The notes beneath the pieces were generated by a model. It made no database searches and was not told the DNA's origin. It saw only the letters and a list, made by a program, of their open reading frames with translations. A stretch of 64,000 bases of DNA from Diphasiastrum complanatum. Taxonomy: Eukaryota > Streptophyta > Lycopodiopsida > Lycopodiales > Lycopodiaceae. Location: the NCBI GenBank assembly GCA_029204225.1, contig CM055107.1:19893997-19957996 (forward strand), given 5' to 3'. The stretch's first letter is position 1. Every line of letters starts with the position of its first letter. Below, piece after piece: positions 1 through 13,512 of the stretch. The position numbers and the translations under genes are program-made.

Positions 1-856
<856 letters not shown>

Positions 857-1420
857 CCTAGAATTGTAGCCATTGTTTCAGACTCTATAAGTAGAAATAC
901 GCGCTTATCAGCACGACTGTATTGTGTTCTGATTCCCTCTTTTATACAGATTTGCTATTGTTCAATTATTACGTTCTTGATCGAATGCAATTGTCTCTCT
1001 CACTCTCTTGCACACAAACACGATTATCAGAGATAGAGGATCACATGACTATCCAAGACGTCTAATGCTTCGCAGTCCTACTGTTACAGCAATCTTAGAC
1101 TCCTACTTTGATAACCCAAAATGACAACAAGCTTTTAATTCCGTTCTCTAATTAATTCTTGTTCCTAAAATACGCAGTTACTACTGTGTTCATAATTGTT
1201 TTTTTTTTTACTGTTGGTAGAGACATCGTTTACGTTGTAATCGCCTCTCGTGTTTTGCTTCCATCATGGCTCCGCTGTAGTCACAATCAATCATAGACCG
1301 TGCAGACCACCATCATACACCAACAGAAGTTGTATCACAGCCTTCGTTCAGTGGATTACTAGAGTCCAGGATCTTTTTCCAAAAGCTGTTCTAAGTTGTT
1401 TGTGTATAATTTCGATCACT

Positions 1421-1807
1421 ATGGAAGGCACCTTAGAGATCCGCTTGATCAACAAACTCAATGGAGATGACTTCCACATGTGGAAGTTCAAAATGAGAAT
1501 GATCCTGATTGAAAAGGAGTTATGGGGATACGCCAACAGTTTCATAGCCAGACTGGTAGAACCCAAATGGCTCCCAGCTTGGGAAGCCAAGGATGGCAAG
1601 GCTCTTGCCATTCTATCTCTAAACCTTAAAGACACTCAAATTTCTCATGTATCCAACTGCACTACTTCCAAAGAAGCATGGGATACACTCTCTAGCATCT
1701 ACGAGACCTTAGATGTCTCGACTTGTCTCTTTTTGAGGAAGAAGGTACTGACACTCAGAATGAGTGAAGGCACCTCAGTCAGCGACCATCTGAACGAGTT
1801 CAAATAA
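1421..1807 (+). pseudogene. copia gag (UBN2/Retrotran_gag_2) fragment
   Basis: The 128 codons from ATG 1421 to TAA 1805 begin MEGTLEIRLINKLNGDDFHM and continue with KEAWDTLSSIYET and LRKKVLTLRMSEGTSVSDHL. These are the W- and L-rich helices typical of copia gag. The frame then stops; related sequence continues in other frames to about 2230. The start was chosen at the ATG where homology begins, since a homologous start is seen at 60570. An open frame extends upstream to 1250 but shows no recognisable domain. Confidence 0.85.
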
Positions 1808-2159
1808 TTGTTGAACCCTAGGCTGCCTGCAATAGGTTTTCTTATCTCAGAAGAAGACTCTACCACGTCTCTTCTTGCCAGTCTTCCATCCTCCTACGAT
1901 AATTTAGTGTTGCTTCTGAGCAATACCCCTGCGCTGTCTCTCCAAAATGGATAGCAAGTTTGTTGTAGGAAGAAGTTAGGAGGAAAAGCTTGTCCATATT
2001 TACGAGTACCAAATCCACGGCACTCTATTCAAACAAGCAGCAATCCAAGAAGAAGAAAGGTTTCAAGGATAAAAAGACAAAGGCAGAACAGCCAGCAACA
2101 TTACATTACAACCACAACTACAGCAGCATAGTCACTCATCGTCCAAGACCAAACTATTT

Positions 2160-2950
2160 TGCAGATATTGCAAAAGAACCAACCATGACATCAAGGACTG
2201 TCGCATCCTCAAGCACAATGAAGCAAAGAAGAAGATACAACAGCACCAAGAAGGCAACTTTGACACAGTTAGAGGATCTCAAGATGAAGAGTTTATGGCA
2301 TCAAAGATTAGGTCATTTAAACATGCATTCAATCTTGTATATGCATCACAATAAAATGGTCAAGGACATGAATATAATTGTTGCCACCACAACTAATCAG
2401 ACTATCTGTGAAAATTGTCTATTAGGAAAACAACCTAGAATGAGATTTCCTAGAGGACAAGCCAAAAGTTACATTCATTGATAATTACTCCCGATTTGCC
2501 AGAGTTATGTTCATAAAAAACAAGTCAACATTTCGTTGCTTCAAAGACTTCAAGCAATACGCTGAGAATCAAGCTGGTCAGAAAGTCAAGGCCCTACGGT
2601 CTGATTCATGGGGAGAGTCCTTGTCAAATGAGATGAAGGACTACCTATCTTCATGTGGTCTGCACCACCAGTTTACTACGAGCTACACTGCACAACAGAA
2701 CGGAGTAGCAGAGCGGAAGAACCACACACTGTTGGAAGCTACATGATCCATGACAATAAATTCGCATTTGTCTCGAACCTTTTGGACAGAAGCTATCTCT
2801 ACGGCTTGCTATCTGCAAAATCACTCTAGCACTAAAGCAGTTGATTCCAAGCACCGTTTGAAGTCTACTATGGTTACAAACCAAGTTTGAAACACCTGCA
2901 TGTTTTCGGATGTCTCTGCTATGCACAAGTGCCATCTGATCTGAGGAAGA
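2160..2950 (+). pseudogene. copia zinc knuckle plus integrase (broken)
   Basis: The zinc knuckle CRYCKRTNHDIKDC lies in one frame near 2163-2204, and the integrase zinc-binding part (LWHQRLGHLNMHS then CENCLLGK) lies in another. The integrase catalytic core follows in pieces (2507-2746), with ALRSDSWGESLS, where the second catalytic Asp is normally followed by GGGEY-like residues, and AQQNGVAERKNHTLLE. The piece at 2887-3081 (LHVFGCLCYAQVPSDLRKKLDLVSCKSIFIGY) is the integrase C-terminal GKGYS-like linker. At least three frame changes are needed to join these pieces. Confidence 0.85.
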
Positions 2951-3399
2951 AGCTGGACCTAGTAAGCTGTAAAAGCATCTTCATTGGTTATTCAACATCA
3001 CACAAGGCATATCGTGTTTACGATGTGGTTATGGGCCAAATCTCAGTTAGTTGCGGTGTTGTCTTCCTTGAAGACAAGTAATATGATTTCAAGTAGAAGC
3101 AACCAATACAAGAAACTGCCATAGCACCTCCACCTTCCATCGATAGGCTATGACCTACGCCTGTTCAAACAATGGAGTTCGTCCCAATGGCTCCACTTAC
3201 CATCGATGGGCCTAGACCCATGATCGATCAACCGCAAAGTACTACGATCCCAGTCATTCACCAAGGAGAATCGCTTGATCAAGCACCTGCAGTTCGAAAA
3301 TCTGTGAGACAATGACAACAACCTGACCGCTTCATCCCTCAGACTTTCATCAGTCATGACGAACCTGCCACTGTAGCACAAGCACTGTCAATGCTCGAT

Positions 3400-4880
3400 G
3401 CAGACAAATGTAAAGCTATCATGGATGCTGAGTATCAGTCTCTAATAAAAAACAAGACCTGGTCAAACCTCCTACAAGTGTAAAGCCAATTGACTCTAAG
3501 TGGATCTTCAAGCTGAAGCTTGAACCAGATGGATCAATATCCAAATGGAAAGCTAGGTTGTTGGTTAAAGGATTTGAACAAGTATATGGGATAGACTACA
3601 CTGAGACCTTTAGTACAGTAGTAAAACATCAGTCCATTCGTATTTATAGGCTATATTTGTTGCAGAAGATCTAGATATTCACCAGATGGACGTCTAGACG
3701 ACATTCCTATATGGATACATACAAGAAGATGTCTACATCTATCAACCAGAAGGTTACATCCTTCAAGGCAAGGAGAATAAGGCATTATATGGTTTGAAGC
3801 AAGCTCCAAGGGCCTGTATGATAGAATAAATCATTTCTTGTTGCAGCATGACTTTACCTCCTGCACTGTGGATTTAAATGTGTATCTAAAACCAAAGGGG
3901 CCAAACTATGTTATAATAGCACTATACGTTGATGATTCCCTAATCATCAGCAATTCAAATCAGTTGTTGCAAGAGACCAAGTCCTTACTCTCATCAGAGT
4001 TTGAGATGACTAATTTAGGTCCAGTCCATTACCTACTTGGAATGGAGATTCACAGAGATTGCACAAGCAGAAGGATCACTATAAGCCAACAATCATACTT
4101 ACTTAATGTAATTCGAAGATACGACATGGAGGATTGCAAGCCCATAGACACTCCTATGGATCCAAGATGCAAGTTGTCCAAAGACATGTGCCCCAGAACA
4201 AAGGCAGATCAGCAAGAAATGTGCAAGTACCCTTATCAGTCTATCATAGGTTCTCTCATGTACTCTATAATTTGCACACGACTTGATCTAGCATATGTTG
4301 TAAGCACATAGTCACAATTCATGTCCAATCCAGGCCTACAGCACTAGAGAGTTCTGAAGTACATTCATGTCTCAAAGCACTATGCCTTGAGTTATAACGG
4401 AAATATAGAAGCTGCACTCTCTTTGATTACTTATTCAGACTCATATTGGTTGCAAGAGACGTAGATACCAGAAAATCCACCTCTAGCTACATTTGTTTCC
4501 TCACAGGAGGACCCATCTCATGGAACAGCAGAAAGTAGAAATGCATTTCTTTGTCCTCCATAGAATCTGAATATGTCACAGCTACATCAGCAGTGAAGGA
4601 GATTTTATGACTTAAAAGACTACTATAGGATCTGAGATTCCCACAGTTTGGTCCAACTATACTTTAGTGCGATAATCAGAGTTGTATAGCTCTGTCATTG
4701 AACCGACAAACTCACACAAGGATTTCTCAGAGAGAAGGTTCAGAACAAAGACGTTGCACTAAGTTACTGTCACACAGACAATATGTTGGCTGACATTCTG
4801 ACAAACCCATTTTCAAGGGATAAACATTCTACTCTAGTAGAATTGTTAAATCTCAACTTGAGTTCAGATTCGTAGCAGTA
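3400..4880 (+). pseudogene. copia reverse transcriptase and RNase H (broken)
   Basis: RT motifs occur over several frames: KARLLVKGFEQVYGIDYTET near 3550-3605, the LYGLKQAPRA motif near 3785-3820, then a longer frame 3838-4311 with ALYVDDSLIISN (catalytic YVDD intact), LGPVHYLLGMEIHRD, DTPMDPRCKLSKD and IIGSLMYSIICTRLDLAY. RNase H continues in fragments (SWNSRK, ESEYV, then a CHTDNMLADILTNPFSRDKH-like end near 4770-4820). The order and motifs are typical of copia pol. Multiple stops make this a relic. Confidence 0.88.
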
Positions 4881-4894
4881 AGCTTAAGGAGGAG

Positions 4895-5599
<705 letters not shown>

Positions 5600-5600
<1 letters not shown>

Positions 5601-6600
5601 GTATTCCATTTTAATATATCTAATTTATTTTGTTATTTTGTATTTTATTTATTTATAATTTTATTTTAATATTTTACTAAATAGTCTATTTTTTAGATTT
5701 TTATGACTTATTAATAGATATATTCTATTTTTTTTGATGATTTGTTAGTAGTTATATTATTTTTTATTGATATATTTTTTCTACTTATTTTATAATTATT
5801 TTGATTATATTCAATTCTTTTGTATTATTAAAGTTATTTTATATTCTATATTTTATTCAGTTTTTTGAATATTTAATCTATTAATGTTATAATTATGTGA
5901 TGTTATTTGTATATTCTTGAATTTTTTTAATTTTTTTTATTTATTTTTGGGTTCTCTAAATTTATGATGTTTATTTAGTAGACGTTTAGTGTTATTCATC
6001 ATTTAATTGTAGTAATTTTCACTTTTATGTTTTTAAAAGTTATTTATGTCTTTATGTTTTGTGTGCAATTTTTAATTATGTGTCTTTCAGAAAACAAGGA
6101 GAGGAGAGCACAAGAAAAAGACAACAATTATCCCTTAAGTATTTTTAGAAGCATGACAGAATTCATGAGTATATATAGATGCTGAAATTGTCCATCTCCA
6201 ATAATTATGGCTAAAGAGCCACAATTACAATAAGATGGCTTTCCAAAAAAGCCAAAATCAATTAAATTTGTCTTTTTATGAGTTCAACATGTTCTTGACA
6301 TGTGGCAATTCATATATCCCATAAGCAAATGAACATCTATCCACAAAGATAGATAAACCCCCTCCCTATCTCAATAGTTATCTTTGTTACATAATTTAGA
6401 AACCTCAAGCTCCAAGTTTTTTTTTTTTTTCCATGTTTTGATTTTTACTTCTCTTAAAGTTTCGAAGCATCCATTCACTTGCAAGGAAAAGTCTGATTCA
6501 ATGGTATTTTTCATTCAATTTTGATGGGACATAAGTTATAAATTTATAATAAAGGTCATTTTTATTAATTAAATTGTTGAAAAAAAAAACTCAGAGGTTC
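5600..6600. other. AT-rich non-coding stretch
   Basis: This is strongly T/A-rich sequence with no credible frame. Nothing recognisable is seen other than poly-T and poly-A runs (for example near 6420). Confidence 0.6.
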
Positions 6601-6634
6601 TGAGTGTTTTATTAATTGTTTAGAAAAAAATTCA

Positions 6635-6806
6635 AACCTCCCGCCGCGGTGGGAGGTTCTAAGTGTTTCATTTTTTGTTTAAAAAAACTTAGAACCTCCC
6701 GCCGCGGCGGGAGGTTCCAAGTGTTTCATTTTTTGTTTAAAAAACCTTGGCGGGAGGACATGAGTATTTTATTTTTTGATAAAAAACATTCAAAACCTCC
6801 GCTAGA
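6635..6806. repeat. Tandem array with 24-bp GC-rich palindrome
   Basis: A unit of about 58-60 bp is repeated. It consists of a palindrome (AACCTCCCGCCG followed by its complement) plus a spacer reading roughly CTAAGTGTTTCATTTTTTG. Copies lie at 6635-6658 (one mismatch to a perfect palindrome) and 6693-6716 (perfect); half copies lie at about 6742-6757 and 6791-6798. The GC-rich palindrome stands out from its AT-rich surroundings. Confidence 0.9.
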
Positions 6807-7058
6807 ACCGCATGAACTACGGTTGTGGTTATTTGCGGTCTAGTGACCCGTTGGTCATCACAAATTTGAACTTGCGATTTTGTAGGTTTCCACCTTACGG
6901 TATAAAAGGTTACGAACCGAATGCTGGCCCTTTGCGGTGCGGTTGCTGTTTTGTTGAAATGCGATTTTTGCCTTTGGCAGATTCCTTTGCACGAAAACTA
7001 GAAGTATTTGATACCTCTGATCAAAATTTTTTAGAGTCGGAGGTTCTAAAGTATCGGA

Positions 7059-7059
7059 T

Positions 7060-7094
<35 letters not shown>

Positions 7095-7135
7095 ATTTTA
7101 TCTTATATCTTTATATATATATATATGCATATATA
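7059..7135. repeat. (CA)n then (TA)n microsatellite
   Basis: A CA run of about 25 bp is followed by interrupted TA repeats. Confidence 0.9.
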
Positions 7136-7160
7136 CATATGTAATAATTCTTTTTTTTAA

Positions 7161-7328
7161 AACCTCACGCCACGGTGGGAGGTTCTGAGGATATATTTTC
7201 TAATATATGTGATATATATATATCTCACATATATCTGCCATATATTACATATATGTATACAAATATGTGGTGATATGAACATTCTATTTAACAATTGTTG
7301 CCAGAACCTCCCGCCGCGGCGGGAGGTT
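7161..7328. repeat. Two further copies of the GC-rich palindrome
   Basis: Copies lie at 7161-7184 (degenerate: CACGCCACGGTG core) and 7305-7328 (perfect). They are separated by TA-rich sequence rather than the tandem spacer seen at 6.6 kb. Confidence 0.9.
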
Positions 7329-7366
7329 ATGAAATACATCGTCAAATATATATGTATTTAGTATAC

Positions 7367-7395
7367 GTGTGTGTGTGTGTGTGTGTGTTTTTATG

Positions 7396-7469
<74 letters not shown>
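7367..7469. repeat. (GT)n then (TA)n microsatellite
   Basis: A GT run at 7367-7388 is followed by a TA run from about 7398 to 7469. Confidence 0.92.
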
Positions 7470-7471
<2 letters not shown>

Positions 7472-8047
7472 CATATTGATGGGTATTACATTAATATATT
7501 TATATTTATATTTATATATACAACTGATATATATATATATGTAAATACATGCATCTTATATAAATGTCCGTTTGAATTGACTATTTTGAATACATTTCAC
7601 ATAACAATATATATGTAATCTAACAGACATGACCTAGATAATATCTAAAAGTAACTTACTTTAGTAATAGAGTATGAGCGACCAAATTGAACTTACTTCT
7701 GAATTGAAATGTGATTGACCATCGAGACCTGACTTTGAAAGACTTGAGTGTCTCTTGAAAGAACCTCTTTATATATACTATCGTCGAGCTTCGTCCATGT
7801 CATCAATCCGCGTGAAAATGTTTCTTTCCTTTTTTTTAAAGACACCTTAGCAATCCGCGTTTTCTCACATATTGTTTAGGCCAGTTATTGTCCCAAGTTA
7901 CTATCCAAACATGTTTCGTTTTTAAAATTCGTATTTGCCATGTCATTGATCCAAACCTTGTTATTATTTGAAACTGGATTTTTAACTACATATTCACGGA
8001 TTGATGACCTTGATATTCTATTTGACATTTAATTTGAACTATATTTT

Positions 8048-8640
8048 TTGCAGGCTTTCTACACCGCAGACCAAACCGTTTTCAGGCCCTCCGAGAATGT
8101 CTCTCCATTATATCTTACTAGAGGTTGGAAGATACTTCATAAACCAACCTCAAGTGGACCTCATGTGAAAGCCTTTGTGGTAATATCCAATAAATCAATT
8201 GACGGTCCTAAATTTTTCATGGATAATGTTGAAAATCTTGGTGTAATTCACGATATCTACCTTCAAGACGAATTGCTTTCGACACAACTGAGTTTATGAC
8301 TCACGACCAAGATGGTTCTGAGCGTCATGTTATTTTGTCTTGTGCGGACACTGCACATTTTACTGCTGAGCCACCAACTCATGACTCAAATGAGTTTATT
8401 CTTAACTACGAGGGTCCCCGCTTTAATGGATTGATGGCCCTATGTGGCAGACATAAGCTATTGATGGAAGTTGAGGTAATACAAAGTATTTTTTCTGATG
8501 TTGCAATTATTGGATCTGTTGCAACTTCTATGATTGAAGATGTAACAAGAATGGAAATTGTTCCATGTACAGGAAGAAATTCCTCTCCTAAAGAACCTGA
8601 AAAACAAGCTTTGAAAAGAAGGAGAAAAGTAACCACTTGC
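8048..8640 (+). pseudogene. Unrecognised open region, possible captured exon
   Basis: Two overlapping open frames are present, 8048-8299 and 8296-8697. They look like one frameshifted product: the first reads FYTADQTVFRPSENVSPLYL and the second THDSNEFILNYEGPRFNGLM. An acceptor-like TTTTTTGCAG ends at 8053 and a donor-like GAG/GTAATA lies at 8475, so this may be a processed or captured host exon. I do not recognise the family. Immediately downstream (about 8640) the sequence becomes copia RNase H. It could also be chance open sequence. Confidence 0.35.
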
Positions 8641-8848
8641 AAGGAGCAAACACATCGAAATTGCTCATCATTTCGTGAGGGAAAAAGTGCAAGCTAAAGA
8701 GATCAAGCTCCAACACATGCCATCATCAAGTTGCTTGGCTGATTTGTTTACTAAACCTTTACCTAAAGATTCATTTGTCAAGCTTAGATCTTCAATTGGA
8801 GTTATTGATAAAAGCATTGTGATCTCCAAGGCTAGATTTGAGGAGGAG
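8640..8848 (+). pseudogene. copia RNase H C-terminal fragment with polypurine tract
   Basis: Read in frame, the stretch gives SKHIEIAHHFVREKVQAKEI, then SSSCLADLFTKPLPKDSF. This is the conserved end of copia RNase H (ADxFTKxLP). The upstream RT and RNase H domains are absent. A purine run GAGGAGGAG (8840-8848) directly precedes an LTR-like TGTGACAAATT. Confidence 0.85.
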
Positions 8849-9370
8849 TGTGACAAATTGCCTACATTGGCAAATCTAGCCATGTAGAGTATTGTATATT
8901 TTGTCAATATTGTTTGTTGGCTACTTGAATGGCCAAAGTGCCACTTGTACATACACACCTAAAGTAGGTTACCACGAGTCAAGAGAAGTGGTTGTGTCTA
9001 TTTGGTAGTGATTCCTACTTTGTAAGATCTAGACCATGATTTATGATGAGATTTGTACCTACCATGCACCTACCAAGCATGACTCTTGGATCTAGGCTAG
9101 GGTTTTCACATTAGGGCAATAAAGTGGAGTCTAATTCCTTATTACATGCTGGATTTTCACCTAACTTTGCAAAGGAAGTGTGTTTTACTATGTATTCCCA
9201 TTCTCCATAGTGAGAAGAAAGAAACTTTTTGGAGCCTCAAGGAAAAACTCGAGTTTCCTCTTATTGTATGGTGATTACTCTTGATTTCCAATGAAACCCA
9301 GCTTTGGCACTTTGTAAACACTGTCTATAGGCCGTACTACAGCCTTATTTCCACACATGTGGAGTTGGAT
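8849..9370 (+). repeat. copia 3' LTR (approximate right end)
   Basis: It starts TGTGACAAATTGCC right after the polypurine tract. No coding sequence is seen. The right border is an estimate; only the left border is well supported. Confidence 0.55.
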
Positions 9371-9499
9371 TAGACTATTTGATCAATGTTTTGATTGTCT
9401 CTACTTGTTTCCTATCAAGCTGCTAAACTAGATCTTGTTTTCTGATGACTAGTTTTTGATAGATTGTTTAACAAGCATACAATCACCTTGTGGATCATT

Positions 9500-12400
9500 C
9501 AAAGATCCATTTATGGTCCTTAGTACTGTACTTTTCACAAAATAGATTTTTCGGAAACTGAAAATTCTAAGAAGGAAGAAGAGTAGACATCAGTGATAGT
9601 AAGTTTGATCGGGAAATATATTTCACAATTAGGATTTTAGTAATCCCAGTAAATAATTGCTTAATATCGGATATTAAGGATTCATTTAGTTGAATTCATA
9701 ACTAATATCTTTGTGACCATTAAGTTATCCACAGTTTTGGATGTTAATTGTGATGTTAAAAGAGGAATCTGATACATGGATTAATTGGATCTGTTATATG
9801 ATAGAAACTTGTCCCTAGTGTTAATGCTCTTGGATCCAGTGGAATTTGAAGCTCATCGTTAACCAAAAAGGATCAGGATGGAATGAGGAACCATGTTAAT
9901 TCTTCTATCTAAGTCACAGGATCAGATGTGGATTCGTTGGTATCCATCTAATAGGCATGCCAGTCATCCAAATAAAATGGAATTCTCCAGTGTTTTGGGA
10001 ACAAGAGATAATATTCCTATATGGATTATAGGACATCTAGATGATCAATGGATCTCTAGAATATCAGATAAGGCAGTTAAGGGTTTTCTGGGAAAAAAAA
10101 AAAAAAAAAAAAAAAAAGGTTGATGGTATGGGACATCATTAATTTTGGAAAGGGAATTCTAGGACTGTAAAGATCTGACAATCAATGGTGAGTTTTAGTA
10201 CCTAGTCGCGATATGAGAAAAATGAAACCATTCGATCAAATGTGAGGTATTTTGAAAAATTTTGAGGTTTAATCTAGATCCCAAAGTGGTATCTCATTAT
10301 TTACAAAATCAGAAACCCTCAAATCTATTTCTCACTTTCTTAATTAATCCTTTACTTTTAGTAATTTCTCGAATATAAGATATCAGACTAATTTATATGA
10401 TTCTTTCCAGCATTAAGTTATTCTTTTGAAAGACTAATATTCCATATAAATTACTACTTGTGTGAATAGACTTAAAATTCAGATAAATTATATGGTCTAA
10501 GTGTTTCAATCTATTAAACCTAGAATATCTCTTTTTGCATAAATGAATTTCAATAGAATGGTAGTTTTTGTCACTTGGGTTGAAAATATTTGAAGGAAAA
10601 GTCATGTTTGTAATAGAGTGAATCTTTTTGTGGAATGCACTTATTACTGACTTTTCTTGGATTTGGATATTTTCATATATCATTTTCCCAATTAACTTTT
10701 ATTGAAATTGATAATTTCTCTAAAGGAGGGGTGAAGTTGTGGGATAAAATTCTATTTCGGAGTCTGTGAGTTGCATAGGTTTGGAAGAGAACCAATTGTG
10801 GTATAGAAATGAGATTGTTCTAAAAGTAATTTTGGATAGATTCAAAGTAAGATACCTAATTGGAACTTTTTGAATAAGAGAAATTCTCTAGGGATTGTGT
10901 GGACAATTTGGAACTAGAACAAGTTTGATTTTTTAATCATTATCTACAAGTAGTACAATAAAAAGTCAAAGGTTACTAATTCCATTTTGATTGAAATAGA
11001 AGTAAGTTTGATCAAAATTTAAGTCTAAGAGTTCTGTATTAGGTCAACCTAATCTTAATTGAGTACTAGGATCAGAGAGGGGTTGATTGAGTAGAAGAAA
11101 TTATGTAATTAGAGATAAGTTGGATGGGAAAACTACTGAGAGTGAATGTTATTTGTCTCAGAGATTTTTTGGATATGTTATTTACTCATGGGAAATGAGA
11201 AATCTTTTGTAGCTGAGTTGCAAGATCTCAATGAGATATGTGAGTAACATATGTGGATTCTGGAGGAATCTGCCAGATAAGATTGTGCTTATGTACTGGG
11301 TCATAGTGAGATTATTCACATATGTGCACAGTTAATCTTGTGTGAATCTACTGTGTATTCCTAGTTACTAGGGTTATCTGGTGCACTTAACCTAGTCAGT
11401 GAACGTGAACATATGATCAAGTATTGTTTTGACAGAAACTTGCACAGTTAACGGATCTTTCTATGGAAGATTTATGAGTTAACTATAAATGATTTGGATA
11501 AGGATCTAAATGGGGTGTTATGCTAGTATAATTAAGATCTGCACCTAGACATTTGAGATTTCTGAATCATTGGCAATTAACTGGAGTAGTTGATTACTCT
11601 AGGATGAAGTTAATTGGTAAAACGATCAGTGTGAAGGGAATTCACCAGGAACTGATAGTTTGTTAATTATATTGCTTGTAAGACACATGATTAGTGAATC
11701 ATTTGGATTCATCAGTTAAAATTATGTGCATTGGATATACAGTATTCTTGGAATAGAGTATTCCTCAGTTAAGGAATAGACTCAGCTCATTAGTGATTGT
11801 ATCCCAGAGAGCTCAATTGGATAACGAATCATTATGAATCCAAGAATAATAGTTGAAATGATATTCAATAGGACTTTGGATATCTAGATCTGATTCTAGA
11901 TTGAAATCTAAAGTTTTTGTGGCTGTAGATTATTGTCATTTTAGTATGTGTTTAGTCTTTAATTACCAGTGGTTTATAGAGCTTGAAATCTTACACTTCA
12001 GTTATAGAATCATGTTTTGAAAGTATTCCTAAATCTAGTATTTTCTTACTAGAAAGATTTTGGAATGACTCTTACTTTTCCTGAGTTATGTTGAACATAT
12101 ACTCCAGTGTATTGTAAATGACTATGAGTTTGGATTCCAAAAAAATATGATTGATGAATCATACGAATCTTAATATTTATGATTGACGGATCATAAATAG
12201 ATACTTAATTATTGTTAGAGGATTATAAAAAATTGTGATGATTCTTAAGTGTGACAATTAATTCTTCATCCATTGAGTAAGAATTCATATCAGTGTTTTG
12301 AATATCTTTACTCTAGTATTATTGAGAACCTATGGATCTCACAGACATTCTCACAAGGAAAGTTATTTTACTTATGGAGAATTTAATTTATCTAGTAGAT

Positions 12401-13056
12401 GCTATTCTGCTACATTTTATGGTCTGCAGATGCTTGAGTACATTTTTTTCTTTTCATTGGATCTCCAATTATTAAAGGGGACAGACAAATCTATTGAGAT
12501 GAATGGGTGCCATTTTCTTGCATTTGATACTAGACACAGAAGCATTTAACTCGAGAGTATCCGAGATACTTAGGGTTGAGTTTTAATCATTCTATATTTT
12601 AATGATTCTCCTAAAGATTCTAGTTGAATGAATTATCACATCTTAGAATTAGATTCTAAGGATAGTTGTACTTGGAAGCTTTATATGGACTGTCTGCCAG
12701 AGTTTGTGGATGATTTCAGACTGTAATTATTATTATTTTTCTTTAACTTTAGTCTCCTAAGTTAGGGCATATTTCATTCAGTGGTTCATGTAAGTGTTTT
12801 ACATGAGAATCATGTCACTAACTTGTGTTGAGTGTAATCTAGTTGAAAAATTTATCGCTTAGTGTACTTTTCAAACTTGAGTTGTACTCCAGAACAGAGA
12901 TTAACAATTAGAAATTGGTTTATCTCTGAGTATTTGTTTGATATGAAAGTCAAACTAATTTTTTCGGTTACTATTGAAAGTTAAAGGAACTGTTCCTATA
13001 ATTCTTTCATGTTTTAAGGAGCTTCTAAGAATAGAAGCAGTTTAAGGAGGGAAGAA
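9500..13056 (+). mobile_element. Decayed Ty3/gypsy-type interior, little coding left
   Basis: The assignment rests on three points. It ends at a polypurine tract (AAGGAGGGAAGAA) and an LTR at 13057. It shares distinctive sequence with the region right of the minus LTR at 61.3-61.8 kb, including a paired palindromic motif at 12146-12163 and 12178-12195. And the 61.8-kb copy retains a chromodomain-like frame. Only short frames remain here (for example 9893-10123). A poly-A run lies at about 10093-10118. The left border is unclear. Confidence 0.6.
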
Positions 13057-13512
13057 TGTCATGGCCATATTTGGTTAAGGAACTGGCATAGTCCTAATAT
13101 GGTAGACCGGCCCTCCAGTGTTCAAGATTATTGGTCACGCCGAGATTTAATTCCATGTCGAGGCCAATTTGTGACTAATAACCTTGAGAGGACCCAGACA
13201 CTCTAATTGAAACATATGGAGTATTGCATGTCTGTGTGACGGATATAGACAGGAGGACTGCATGAAGACATGTAATCCATTTATAGTTGACCTGCAAGGG
13301 GATTGCATGGTTACATGCACATGACGCTACTCTCTATATAATGAGGTAGGGATTCTCCCGTCGACATATTGGGTTTTAGGTTACCAGTTTCTCTCTTCTC
13401 CTCTTGCTTCACATGCAATGGCTTGGGGGCTAGATCCAGGTTTGATCTAGGGTTGGTTGGGCAGTTTGGCTCCATAATCTCTTCTATTGTGTTCTCCTAT
13501 CCTCATCTTAGG
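13057..13512 (+). repeat. gypsy 3' LTR
   Basis: It begins TGTCATGGCCATATTTGG and ends near CTCATCTTAGGGG. It matches, in the opposite orientation, the LTR at 61312-61763 and is related to the gypsy LTR at 32462. It includes a TATA-like CTATATAATG near 13335. The right end abuts minus copia sequence at about 13513, where the last few LTR bases appear lost. Confidence 0.82.

Larger units (their letters stand above)
1421..4894 (+). mobile_element. Decayed Ty1/copia retrotransposon, internal region
   Basis: Copia-order domains can be followed left to right, with stops and frame changes: gag (UBN2-like) from 1421; a CX2CX4HX4C zinc knuckle near 2163-2204; the integrase HHCC region with LWHQRLGH near 2295-2440; the integrase core with the QQNGVAERKN motif near 2690; reverse transcriptase with ALYVDD near 3920; and an RNase H tail near 4390-4850. 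The segment ends in a polypurine tract (TTAAGGAGGAG, 4884-4894) directly before an LTR. The DSGA-type protease appears to be missing between the zinc knuckle and the integrase zinc region. Copia lineage is clear from integrase preceding RT. The element cannot be autonomous in this state. Confidence 0.9.

Noticed and set aside
6858-7085. Frames containing Cys-Val or Tyr-Ile runs near 7.0-7.6 kb
   Set aside because: They are products of CA/GT and TA microsatellites.
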